A stretch of DNA of 64,000 nucleotides from Archangium primigenium (GTDB lineage Bacteria; Myxococcota; Myxococcia; Myxococcales; Myxococcaceae), in assembly GCF_016904885.1 (NCBI RefSeq), contig NZ_JADWYI010000001.1:6758001-6822000 (forward strand). The letters run 5' to 3'. Below are positions 37,944 to 46,590 of this stretch, in pieces. The first letter of the stretch is position 1. Every line of letters begins with the position of its first letter. Below the pieces are notes generated by a model. It did no database searches. It had not been told where the DNA came from and was given only the letters and a program-made list of their open reading frames with translations. A program made the translations under genes and the position numbers.

Positions 37944-40013
37944 TTACTGACGGGTGAGCGTCAGGTCGTCGATCTGGACGAACGCGTCGGCGCCCATGCC
38001 CCAGAACCCGGCGAACACGCTCACGGTGCTGTTGTTGCCCGAGTTGAAGGCCACGGTCTGCTGCGTGTAGCCGGGCAGCGAGCCGTACTTCACCTCGCGG
38101 AGGATCGTGCCCGGCACCGTGCACACGCCGAAGAAACCCGCGTCGACGTTGCTGGAGCCGCGCACCCAGCCGGTCAGCACGTAGTTCGTATTGGGAGTCA
38201 CCGCCACGTCCTGCTTGAGGGCGTTCCAGTCCCGCGAGGCGGTGCGGATCCACCCGTTGTGGGCGCCCGTGCGCGAGAAGCCCAGGCCCCGGTCGATGCC
38301 CTTGGTGTCCGGGCCCTGCACGTACCAGGGGGCGGACACCGTGTTGCTCGCCTGCTGCTCGAAGCCAGGGTCCCGCAGGAGGTTGGAGAGGCCTCCCGTG
38401 GCGGCGTAGAACACCTCCAGCTCGCCGATGGACGTGAAGGCGGCGGCGCCTCCGGGCGTGCCGAGGATGCGCACGCCATCGCCCCAGGTATTGTCGAACA
38501 GGAACGTGTACGTCGTGTTCGAGCCCGCGGCCGAGGTGAAGGGATAGACGGGGGTGATCTGCTGATTCGGCACGTCCGCCCAGACGCCGTTCTGGCGCAC
38601 CTGCACGCGGAGGTTGCCGCTGAACCAGCCGCCGTCCGAGAACATGCCACCGGTCGTGTAGCGGACCTTGTTCAGGTGGTAGGCGCGCGGCCAGGTGTAT
38701 CCCCACCAGTCGCTCGTCTTGTTCTCCTGATCCCAGCTGTCCTCGCTGTCATTGCGGGAGCCGTTGTTGAGCACGCCCAGGTTGCCGAAGTGGGCCACCT
38801 TCTCGACGGCCCGCGTGCCCGGGGCGGTGGCCAGGTTCACCGTGTCGCTCTGGGCGTTGGACGGCGTCGTGGCCACACGGGGCTCCACCACCAGCTTTCG
38901 CAGGGAGAAGTTGTAGTTCGTCACCCCGCCCACGAAGGTGTTGGACTGCACGTACATCGTCTTGCCATCGGTGCTGATGAACTTGGACGGAATGGTCGCG
39001 GAATAGCCGCCATTCTTCGTGGCCGACCAGGGGTAGCCGCCAAAGTCCTTGGTGAGGAACTTCTTCCACGGGCCCCAGGGCGTGGGCGACTCATAGAACT
39101 CGAAGGTGTACTCGGTCCAGGACGTGTAGAGGTAGCGGTTGAGGGGCTTGTTGTAGACGACGCTGCCCTGCGACAGCACCGTCATGTCGCGGATGTGCTG
39201 TGAGTCGCGCGTGTTCACGTAGATGCGCCGGTCATCCTGGAGCACGGGCTTGCGCTGGGTGATGTCCGTCGTCCAGGACGCACCGCCATTCAAATCCCCC
39301 CGGTAGAACTCCCAGGTGGCCCGGTTCATGATGCCCGTCCTGGGCATGCGCGCGAGGAACAGCTTCGTCGGATCCGACGTCGAGTTGTCGAACGAGTCGC
39401 GCCAGTTGTAGTCGAGCCCATACGCATACACGTAGGTGTCGAACGTGTTCCAGGCGTTGTTCTTGCCGTAGTCCAGGAACATGATCGTCGTGAACACGGA
39501 GCTGGGGAACATGGGAGCCTGCGTGTTCCAGGTCCACGTGACGCCGCGGTCGGTGGACTTCGCGATCGTCGCGTTGGGCGCGTTGTCGAAGTTCCACTCC
39601 AGATCCTGCACCGCCATGTACAGGGCGCCGTCCACGCACACCATGCCTGTGGGCTTGCGGTTGTACCGGCCCGTCTTCCACGTCTGGCTCACCCGTGTCG
39701 TCAGCGTGGAGCCCGTGAGGTTGCCCGGCAGGCCCTGGATGCGGTTGACCGCGATGTCGAACACGGGGTCCGGTCGGGGCTCGATCAGGGAGAAGCCCCG
39801 GCCATCGCCATTGCCCGCGTACAGGTTCCCATCGTCCGACCAGCACGACGGCCACAGATCGCCATCCGAGTAGGTGTTCAACGACGCCGCCGACTCGACG
39901 TGCACGGTGGAGAAGAACGTGCTGTCCGGGGGCACCACCGCTCCGGCCACCGTTGGCGCGAGCGCCATCAGCCCCACCGCGATCCGCCCTGCCCTCTTCG
40001 CTGCTGTCCTCAC
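37944..40013 (-). CDS. Secreted beta-propeller protein (DUF4185-like) with C-terminal carbohydrate-binding-type domain
   Basis: Protein of 689 residues with a signal peptide ending near PTVAGA. The first 380 residues resemble the DUF4185 propeller: LWPSCWSDDGNLYAGNGDGRG, FDIAVNRIQG, YMAVQDLEWNFDNAPNATI and YLYTSWTEYTFEFYESPTPW. These Trp- and Asp-rich blades suggest a glycan- or glycosidase-related fold. A discoidin-like segment (about 440-560) and a C-terminal jelly-roll module (LLRDPGFEQQASNTVSAPW, QIDDLTLTRQ), like CBM4/9, follow. The start is GTG 40013. Its ribosome binding site lies in a small hairpin (40020-40033). No catalytic residues can be assigned. Confidence 0.83.
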   Translation of the reverse strand: MRTAAKRAGRIAVGLMALAPTVAGAVVPPDSTFFSTVHVESAASLNTYSDGDLWPSCWSDDGNLYAGNGDGRGFSLIEPRPDPVFDIAVNRIQGLPGNLTGSTLTTRVSQTWKTGRYNRKPTGMVCVDGALYMAVQDLEWNFDNAPNATIAKSTDRGVTWTWNTQAPMFPSSVFTTIMFLDYGKNNAWNTFDTYVYAYGLDYNWRDSFDNSTSDPTKLFLARMPRTGIMNRATWEFYRGDLNGGASWTTDITQRKPVLQDDRRIYVNTRDSQHIRDMTVLSQGSVVYNKPLNRYLYTSWTEYTFEFYESPTPWGPWKKFLTKDFGGYPWSATKNGGYSATIPSKFISTDGKTMYVQSNTFVGGVTNYNFSLRKLVVEPRVATTPSNAQSDTVNLATAPGTRAVEKVAHFGNLGVLNNGSRNDSEDSWDQENKTSDWWGYTWPRAYHLNKVRYTTGGMFSDGGWFSGNLRVQVRQNGVWADVPNQQITPVYPFTSAAGSNTTYTFLFDNTWGDGVRILGTPGGAAAFTSIGELEVFYAATGGLSNLLRDPGFEQQASNTVSAPWYVQGPDTKGIDRGLGFSRTGAHNGWIRTASRDWNALKQDVAVTPNTNYVLTGWVRGSSNVDAGFFGVCTVPGTILREVKYGSLPGYTQQTVAFNSGNNSTVSVFAGFWGMGADAFVQIDDLTLTRQ

Positions 40014-40019
40014 GTAGGT

Positions 40020-40033
40020 GCCTCCCTGGAGGC
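40020..40033 (-). promoter_or_regulatory. Hairpin containing the Shine-Dalgarno of the propeller gene
   Basis: GCCTCC and GGAGGC form a 5-6-base-pair stem with a small loop. On the minus strand the GGGAGG lies within it, about 8-10 bases before the GTG start at 40013. It may reduce translation unless opened. The stem is short, so the call is weak. Confidence 0.35.
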
Positions 40034-40091
40034 CGCTGCCTCACGGACTCTTCCAGTTGGACACGTTATTCGACTTCGAGCGCTCCCCCCG

Positions 40092-40116
40092 GCCACCCGG
40101 AATCGTCCGGGGTGGC
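40092..40116. promoter_or_regulatory. Hairpin in the divergent intergenic region
   Basis: GCCACCCGGA (40092-40101) pairs with TCCGGGGTGGC (40106-40116) around a four-base loop, with one bulged G. Both flanking genes point away from it and no T tract follows, so it is unlikely to be a terminator. It could be an operator or leader structure of the gene at 40168. Confidence 0.35.
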
Positions 40117-40167
40117 TTCTAGACGTCGGGGCCTTCCGGCAGGATGCGCCCGCACCCGGGGGCCTTC

Positions 40168-42543
40168 ATGTCCATTCCTTCTTTTGCTCGCATGGCCCTG
40201 GGGGCCATGTGCCTGCTGCTGGCGTGTGACGCGCCGCTCCAGGATACGGCGGTCGCGTCACGGTCTCACACGGAGGCGCCGTTGGTGGCGCCGATCGAGC
40301 CACCCGCGCCGCTGCCCGTGCCCGGTGACGGGGAGCTCATCCTGCCCGCGGGAGAGGACACCGTTCCGCCCGTCACGGCGATCACCGACCCCGTATCGGG
40401 AAGCACCCACTACCAACCGGTGTTCATCTGGGCCACGGCCAGCGACAACGTGGGCGTGACGCGGGTGGAGTTCTACGCGAACAACACCCTGCTGAAGACC
40501 CTGACCGGCTCCACGTATTTCTATGGCTGGGACACGAAGTTCTCGCCACCGGGGCTCTACACCCTCACCACCCGGGCCTACGATGCCGCCGGCAACGTGG
40601 CCACCTCCAACCCGGTCTACATCCAGGTGGCGCGAGACTCCGTCCCCCCCTCGGTGACCTGCACGGCGCCAGCCCCGGGCGCCACCGTGAGCGGCGTCGT
40701 GAAGATCGAGGCCTCCGCGAGCGACGACTTGGGCGTGCGACGGGTGGACTTCTACGTGGACGCCGCTGGCGGCAGCGGTGGCACGCGCATCGGCAGTGTC
40801 ACCACGCCGCCCTACAGCATCGGGTGGGATTCCACGAGCCTCGCGGATGGAAGCAAGACGCTGCGATGCGAGGCGTGGGATGTCGGGCTGAACAGCCAGA
40901 GCGCCTCCGTCCAGGTCGTCACGTCCAACCCCCAGACGGTGACCTATGACGCGCTGGGAGCGCCCCGGTGCCGGTTGGGCGTGGCCTTCTGCGACACCCG
41001 GAACCTGACCCTGGGCCAGGGCTCCCAGGGAAAAGAGCCCAACTACCCCAACACCCTGAGCGCCACGCGCTGCGCGGACGGCATCTATGGCTCTCTTCAC
41101 TACGGTCCTTCCGTGGATCGCATCGTCGTCTATCCCCGCGATGGCTCCACCTCGCCCTTGCATGAGGGCCAGCTCGTCCGCGCCGATGTCACGATCTGGG
41201 CGGACAGCGGCACGGGGGGCTATCCGTCCGATCGGCTCGATCTGTACCTCGCCCCGGACTATCGCGCGCCCGTCTGGAAGCATCTGACCACGCTGACGCC
41301 CTCGGGAAAGGATCAGCAGAAGCTCGGCATCACCTTCACGCTGCCGCCCGGGGACACCCAGGTGCTGCGGGCCAGTCTCCGCAAGGTGTACGATCCCCTC
41401 GCCCCCTGCGCGGCGGGCCTGTACGTCGACAACGACGACCTCCTGCTGGATGTCCTCCCCGCCGTCCCCGATGCCGAGCCCCCGCAGCTGGCCTGGGCCG
41501 CGCCGCTGGCCCACGCGACCGTCCAGGGCACGACGCCCCTCGTCCTCCAGGTGAGCGACAACACCCGCGTGTCGCTCGTGAAGATCTTCCGCGCCAACGA
41601 GTCCACGCCCGTGGCCACGATCCGGCAAGCGCCCTTCACGGCGTCCTGGGACACGTTCTCGCTTCCCGATGGGCCCTACACCCTCACCGCCCAGGCCTAT
41701 GACTCCTCGGGCAACCTGAGCACCGCCACGATCGACGTGGTGGTGGACAACGATCACGAGGCGCCCACGGTCACACTGACCGCCCCCGTCCCCCAGGAGA
41801 TTCTGAGCGGGGTCTACACCTTCAAGGTGGACACGAGCGACAACTCGCCGCTCGCCCGCGTGCAGTACCTGGCGGGCGGGGAGATGATCGGCGAGAGCAC
41901 CACGCCGCCCTTCGACTTCAGCTTCGATACGGCCTGGCTGGCCCGTCCCTCCATGACCTTCAGCGCCCGGGCGTATGACATCTGGGGAAACAGGGCGAAC
42001 AGCCAGGACGTCGTCGCCACGCTCGCCCATCCCAATCGCGTGTCGTGGAGTTCCAGCCTGAAGGTTCCCGTCTGCCTCCAGGACACCTCCCGCTGCTCGA
42101 CCGAGGCGCTGTTGGACAGCGCCCACCACGGCGAACCGAATTACCCCAACACGATCGATGGCTGCACGGACTACGCTTATTATGCGTGGTCGCCTGATTA
42201 CTCCATCGACTCCATGGTGGTCCGCTCCAAGGATGGCGGGCCCCTGACCCGAGGCAAGCCCGCGCGACTGCGGGTGACGTATTGGTATTTCACGAGCAAG
42301 CCCGTTGGCCTGGCCATCTATTACCGAGGCGCGGTCAGTGGCACGAGCTGGTCCCTGCTCCATTCCCGGTCCCCGGACAGATACAGTGGCTATGGGACGC
42401 AGAGCGTGGAGTTGGATTTCACGCCGTCCGCGACCTCCTCCCAGGTGGTCCTGCGCGCGCAACTGGCGACGTCCACGGCGTCCTGCGTGAGCAGTGGCGT
42501 TGATGACAGGGATCAGGACGACCTGGTCTTGAACTTGAAATAG
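40168..42543 (+). CDS. Secreted lipoprotein with Ig-like domains and duplicated EPNYPNT modules
   Basis: Protein of 791 residues with a probable lipoprotein signal (GAMCLLLAC). After a Pro-rich spacer there are bacterial Ig-like domains, recognisable by ASDNVGVTRVEFYANNTLL, ASDDLGVRRVDFYVDAAG, VSDNTRVSLVKIFRANE and DTSDNSPLARVQYLAG. Two further modules begin with a Cys pair and an EPNYPNT motif (about residues 290 and 655). Each is followed by a jelly-roll-like section with D..VVYPRDGS or D..VVRSKDGG and ends in a C-terminal DLVLNLK or DDLLLDVL strand. This suggests duplication of an Ig-plus-binding module. ATG 40168 is preferred for its signal peptide; ATG 40144 is the alternative. Confidence 0.8.
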   Translation: MSIPSFARMALGAMCLLLACDAPLQDTAVASRSHTEAPLVAPIEPPAPLPVPGDGELILPAGEDTVPPVTAITDPVSGSTHYQPVFIWATASDNVGVTRVEFYANNTLLKTLTGSTYFYGWDTKFSPPGLYTLTTRAYDAAGNVATSNPVYIQVARDSVPPSVTCTAPAPGATVSGVVKIEASASDDLGVRRVDFYVDAAGGSGGTRIGSVTTPPYSIGWDSTSLADGSKTLRCEAWDVGLNSQSASVQVVTSNPQTVTYDALGAPRCRLGVAFCDTRNLTLGQGSQGKEPNYPNTLSATRCADGIYGSLHYGPSVDRIVVYPRDGSTSPLHEGQLVRADVTIWADSGTGGYPSDRLDLYLAPDYRAPVWKHLTTLTPSGKDQQKLGITFTLPPGDTQVLRASLRKVYDPLAPCAAGLYVDNDDLLLDVLPAVPDAEPPQLAWAAPLAHATVQGTTPLVLQVSDNTRVSLVKIFRANESTPVATIRQAPFTASWDTFSLPDGPYTLTAQAYDSSGNLSTATIDVVVDNDHEAPTVTLTAPVPQEILSGVYTFKVDTSDNSPLARVQYLAGGEMIGESTTPPFDFSFDTAWLARPSMTFSARAYDIWGNRANSQDVVATLAHPNRVSWSSSLKVPVCLQDTSRCSTEALLDSAHHGEPNYPNTIDGCTDYAYYAWSPDYSIDSMVVRSKDGGPLTRGKPARLRVTYWYFTSKPVGLAIYYRGAVSGTSWSLLHSRSPDRYSGYGTQSVELDFTPSATSSQVVLRAQLATSTASCVSSGVDDRDQDDLVLNLK

Positions 42544-42564
42544 AGCCGGAATCACCCGCCCCCC

Positions 42565-45500
42565 ATGACCGCCTTGCTTCGTCTTCCGGTTGTCTGTCTT
42601 CTGGGTCTGCTCGTGACCTGTCCGCTGCTGGCCTGCACGGGCGGCACGGATGTCGCGCCGCCGCCCCCTCCACCCACCGACCCCGAGGTCGGCCTCACGC
42701 CCCGCTTCGTGGTGAGCGCCGTCGAGGGCGCGCCCTCCGAAGCGGGTACCCAGGCGCGCTTCACCGTCACCCTGAGTGACGCGCCCCGGTCCCCGGTGTC
42801 GGTGGACCTGAGCTCGGATCGCCCGGAGGAAGGACGGGTGTCGCCCGCCGGGTTGACCTTCACCCCGGACGATTGGAGCACGCCCCGGCAGGTGCTCGTC
42901 ACGGGCGTGGATGACGCCCTGGCGGACGGCCCCCAGGCGTTCTCCATCCGGTTCGAGCCCTCCCAGAGCGATGACGTCCGCTTCTCGGGCCTGGGCCTCC
43001 CGCCGCTCTCCCTGATCAACGCGGACGATGACACCGCGGGCATCGTCCTCACGGAGGCCAGCGGCGCGACGAGCGAGGACGGCACCCGGGCGACCTTCAC
43101 CGTCGTGCTCACCAGCCAGCCGCGCGCGGACGTGCTGCTGGGCCTGGAGTCCTCGGCGCCCGGAGAGGGCCGCGTCGAGCCTCGGGAACTGCGCTTCACT
43201 CCGGACGCCTGGCGGGTGCCGCAGGTGGTGACCGTGACCGGCGTGGACGACGACATGGCGGACGGCCCCCAGGGCTATGCCATCGTCGTCCAGCCCGCGC
43301 GCAGCGAGGATCCCGACTACGCCGGGTGGACGCTCTCCCCCGTGGCGTTCGTCAACACGGACAACGACACCGTCGGGCTCTCCCTGACCCCGCGCTCCGG
43401 CGAGACGACCGAGGCGGGCGGCCAGACCCCGCTCACCCTCGTGCTCGACAGCCGTCCCACGGCGGCCGTGACGGTGCATGCGCGCTCGAGCCACCCAGGC
43501 GAGGGCCGGGTGTTGCCCGAGTCCCTGACGTTCACCCCGGAGGATTGGCGGAGCCCCCGGACCCTCGTCGTCACCGGCGTGGACGACGCGCGCGCGGACG
43601 GGGACCAGCCCTACACCCTCACCCTCACCCTGACGAGCGACGACGCCACGTACGCCGCGCTCCCGCCGGCCCCGGTGGCGATGATCAACCGCGATGACGA
43701 CACCGCGGGCTTCAGTGTCGGCGCCGTCAGCGGCTTCACGAACGAGGCGGGCGAACAGGCCACCTTCACCGTGGTGCTCACCTCCGAGCCCCTGGCGCCC
43801 GTCACGCTGCCCCTCCAGTCCGACGACACGACCGAGGGCACGCTCGCCGTCTCCGAGCTCACCTTCACGCCCTCCAACTGGTTCCTCCCCCAGACGGTGG
43901 TGGTCACCGGCGTGGATGACGCCCTCGCGGATGGCGTCCAGCTCTACACCCTCACCCTGGGACCCTCGTCCAGCGCCGATCCCGCCTATGCCGGACGCGA
44001 GCCCGCCCCGCTGACCGTGAGCAACCGGGACAACGACGTCGCGAGCATCACCGTCAGCGCGGTCAGCGGGTTCACGACCGAGGCGGGTGGACAGGCCACC
44101 TTCACGGTGGTGCTCACCTCCGAGCCCCGGGCGCCCGTCACGCTGCCCCTCCAGTCCGATGACACGACCGAGGGCACGCTCGCCGTCTCCGAGCTCACGT
44201 TCACGCCCACGGACTGGGCCACGCCCCAGACGGTCGTCGTCACCGGCGTGGATGACGCCCTCGCGGATGCGGACCAGCCCTACCTCATCACCTTCGGTCT
44301 TTCCGCCAGCGCGGATCCCGCCTATGCCGGACACCGGCCCGGCGCATTGAGGGTGTTCAACCGGGACAACGACACCGCGGGCGTCCAGACCGGACCCGTC
44401 AGTGGCCCCACGAGCGAGGCGGGTGGGCAGGCCACCTTCACCCTGGCGCTCACCTCCGAGCCCACCGCCCCCGTCACCCTTCGGCTCCAGTCCAATGACA
44501 CGACCGAGGGCACGCTCCCCGTCACGGACTTCACCTTCACGCCCGCCAACTGGATGACGCCCCAGACCGTGGTCATCACCGGTGTGGACGACACCCTGCG
44601 GGACGGCGATGTGGCCTACCGCATCATCTTCTCGTCCGTCACCAGCGCGGATCCCGTCTACGCGGCGCTCCAGCCTGTCTCCGTGCCCGTCACCAACCTG
44701 GACAACGACACGCCTGGCCTCCACATCACGTCCACGGGAGGGCCCACGGAAGCTGGAGGAAAAGCCACCGTGTCCATCTCGCTCGCGGCCAGGCCCTACA
44801 CCGATGTCTTCCTCTTCGTCCGGTCGAGCAACAAGGCCGAGGCGACCGTGAGCGCGTCGCCCCTGGAATTCAGCACCACCAATTGGAACGTGGTCCAGAA
44901 CGTGTTCATCCAGGGGGTGGACGATCTCGTCGCGGATGGAGATCAACCCGTCTCCATCACCTTCCTGGTGTCGACCGCGGACTCGGGCTACGCCGCCTTG
45001 ACACCGCCCCCCTTGAACTTCGTCAACCTGGACAACGACGTGGCGGGCATCCTCGTCAGCGCGGTGAGCGGCACGCCCACCGAGAAGGGCGGCAAGGCGT
45101 CCTTCACCGTCACCCTGCGTTCCCAGCCGCGCGCCGACGTGACGATCGCCCTGTCCAGCACGGACGAGACCGAGGGCGTGCTCTCCAGGAGCAGCCTCGT
45201 CTTCACCTCGTCCTCGTGGAGGTTCCCCCAGCGCGTCGAGGTCACGGGCCAGGACGACGAGTTCGCGGATGGCAGTCCACCCTACGCCATCGTGTTCGCG
45301 CCCAGCACGAGCACCGATTCCGTCTACGCGGGCCTCGTCCCGGAGAGTCTGGCCCTCGGCACCACGGATGACGACACCGCGGGCGTCCTCGTGAGTGCCC
45401 CGAGCGGCCACACCCTGGAGACGGGCGCCAGCGCCACCTTCACCGTGGCGCTCACCTCGCGGCCCTTCGCGCCCGTCACGTACACCCTCGACTCGTCGGA

Positions 45501-46590
45501 CCCCGGCGAGGGCGTGGTCTCTCCGTCGAGCTTCACCATCACCCCCGACACCTGGCGCCTGCCCCGGACGGTGACCGTCACCGGCGTGGACGATGCGCTC
45601 GCGGATGGGGATCAGGGCTACCAGGTCCTCTTCCAGGCGCCCTCGACCCCGGATGCCACCTACGCCGCGCTCCCCCTGGCCCCGGTGGCGCTCGTCAACC
45701 AGGACGACGACTCCCCGGGCATCTTCGTCACGCCCCTCCGGGCCACCACCCACGAGGACGGCGGCCATGCCGTCCTCTCCGCGCGCCTGCTCACCCCCCC
45801 CACCGCGCCCGTCACCCTCCACTTCGACACCAGTGACCCCTCCGAGGGGGTGCCCGACGCCACGCACCTCACCTTCACGCCCACGGACTGGAACCAGCCC
45901 CGGCCCATCGTGGTCAAGGGGGTGCGCGACCTGCTGGCCGATGGCGACCAGCCCTACCAGCTGCTCTTCTCCGAGACGACGAGCGGGGACCCCGCGTACG
46001 CCGGACGCGTGCCGCCCCCGGTGGCGCTGAGCAACCGGGACGCCACGCAGACCCCCGCCGCGTGGACCTCCACGTTCGACTCCGGCCTCGAGGGCTGGAG
46101 CGTCACGGGCACCAGCGCCACGGTGGGCTGGAACGCGGACAACACCCCCACGTCCGTCCCGGGAGGCGCCGTGCACGCGGGCGCCCGGAGCCTGAACTAC
46201 AACAACGGCGTGGACTACAACGACGGCGCCGACCACTCCGGCTCGGCCACCAGTCCCGTCGTCCATGTCGGCGGCGTGACCGCGCCCCAGCTGACCTTCT
46301 GGTGCAACTACCAGACGGAGGAGGAGGGCACGAGCTACGACCAGCGCTTCGTGCGCATCCACCGGCGCGAGGGGGCGGAGAGTGTGCTGGTGCAGCAGGC
46401 GCAGCTGTCCGCGCACCCCTCCGCCGCGGGCGCGTGCGAGGCGATGGGCACCTGGCACACCCACACGCTCGACCTGGATCCCGCCTGGGGGCCCGTCCAG
46501 GTGCGCTTCACCTTCCTGACCGCGGATGGCCAGTTCAACAACTACGCCGGCTGGTTCGTCGACGACGTCACGCTGCGCCTGAAGCCGTGA
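42565..46590 (+). CDS. Very large repeat lipoprotein (ten Calx-beta-like repeats plus jelly-roll domain)
   Basis: Protein of 1341 residues. Signal peptide with lipobox LLAC (Cys24), a Pro-rich stalk, then ten repeats of about 112 residues with the recurring pattern TEAGGQATFTVVLTSEP, SDDTTEGTLAVSELTFTP, W.TPQTVVVTGVDDALAD and NRDNDTAG. This is the Calx-beta-like repeat common in bacterial adhesins and matrix proteins. A final domain of about 180 residues (STFDSGLEGWSVTG, GGVTAPQLTFWCNY, GWFVDDVTLRLKP) looks like a jelly-roll carbohydrate- or protein-binding module. A Ca2+-stabilised, surface-attached rod is plausible. It lies 21 bases after the Ig-lipoprotein gene, so the two are probably co-transcribed. 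Its 3' end overlaps the convergent gene by 23 bases. Confidence 0.9.
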   Translation: MTALLRLPVVCLLGLLVTCPLLACTGGTDVAPPPPPPTDPEVGLTPRFVVSAVEGAPSEAGTQARFTVTLSDAPRSPVSVDLSSDRPEEGRVSPAGLTFTPDDWSTPRQVLVTGVDDALADGPQAFSIRFEPSQSDDVRFSGLGLPPLSLINADDDTAGIVLTEASGATSEDGTRATFTVVLTSQPRADVLLGLESSAPGEGRVEPRELRFTPDAWRVPQVVTVTGVDDDMADGPQGYAIVVQPARSEDPDYAGWTLSPVAFVNTDNDTVGLSLTPRSGETTEAGGQTPLTLVLDSRPTAAVTVHARSSHPGEGRVLPESLTFTPEDWRSPRTLVVTGVDDARADGDQPYTLTLTLTSDDATYAALPPAPVAMINRDDDTAGFSVGAVSGFTNEAGEQATFTVVLTSEPLAPVTLPLQSDDTTEGTLAVSELTFTPSNWFLPQTVVVTGVDDALADGVQLYTLTLGPSSSADPAYAGREPAPLTVSNRDNDVASITVSAVSGFTTEAGGQATFTVVLTSEPRAPVTLPLQSDDTTEGTLAVSELTFTPTDWATPQTVVVTGVDDALADADQPYLITFGLSASADPAYAGHRPGALRVFNRDNDTAGVQTGPVSGPTSEAGGQATFTLALTSEPTAPVTLRLQSNDTTEGTLPVTDFTFTPANWMTPQTVVITGVDDTLRDGDVAYRIIFSSVTSADPVYAALQPVSVPVTNLDNDTPGLHITSTGGPTEAGGKATVSISLAARPYTDVFLFVRSSNKAEATVSASPLEFSTTNWNVVQNVFIQGVDDLVADGDQPVSITFLVSTADSGYAALTPPPLNFVNLDNDVAGILVSAVSGTPTEKGGKASFTVTLRSQPRADVTIALSSTDETEGVLSRSSLVFTSSSWRFPQRVEVTGQDDEFADGSPPYAIVFAPSTSTDSVYAGLVPESLALGTTDDDTAGVLVSAPSGHTLETGASATFTVALTSRPFAPVTYTLDSSDPGEGVVSPSSFTITPDTWRLPRTVTVTGVDDALADGDQGYQVLFQAPSTPDATYAALPLAPVALVNQDDDSPGIFVTPLRATTHEDGGHAVLSARLLTPPTAPVTLHFDTSDPSEGVPDATHLTFTPTDWNQPRPIVVKGVRDLLADGDQPYQLLFSETTSGDPAYAGRVPPPVALSNRDATQTPAAWTSTFDSGLEGWSVTGTSATVGWNADNTPTSVPGGAVHAGARSLNYNNGVDYNDGADHSGSATSPVVHVGGVTAPQLTFWCNYQTEEEGTSYDQRFVRIHRREGAESVLVQQAQLSAHPSAAGACEAMGTWHTHTLDLDPAWGPVQVRFTFLTADGQFNNYAGWFVDDVTLRLKP
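42694..46041 (+). repeat. Tandem array of ten about 336-base coding repeats
   Basis: Direct, in-frame repeats within the lipoprotein gene. The block starting gtcacgctgcccctccag at 43801 recurs at 44137 (offset exactly 336), and a related copy occurs at 44473. Units 4 and 5 are the most similar at DNA level, so duplication there is recent or maintained by gene conversion. Confidence 0.88.

Noticed and set aside
40258-46464. Minus-strand open reading frame of 2068 codons
   Set aside because: It is antisense to two lipoprotein genes with clear signal peptides and repeats. Its translation is Gly/Arg/His-rich without domains and mirrors the repeat period, as expected from high GC with few stop codons.
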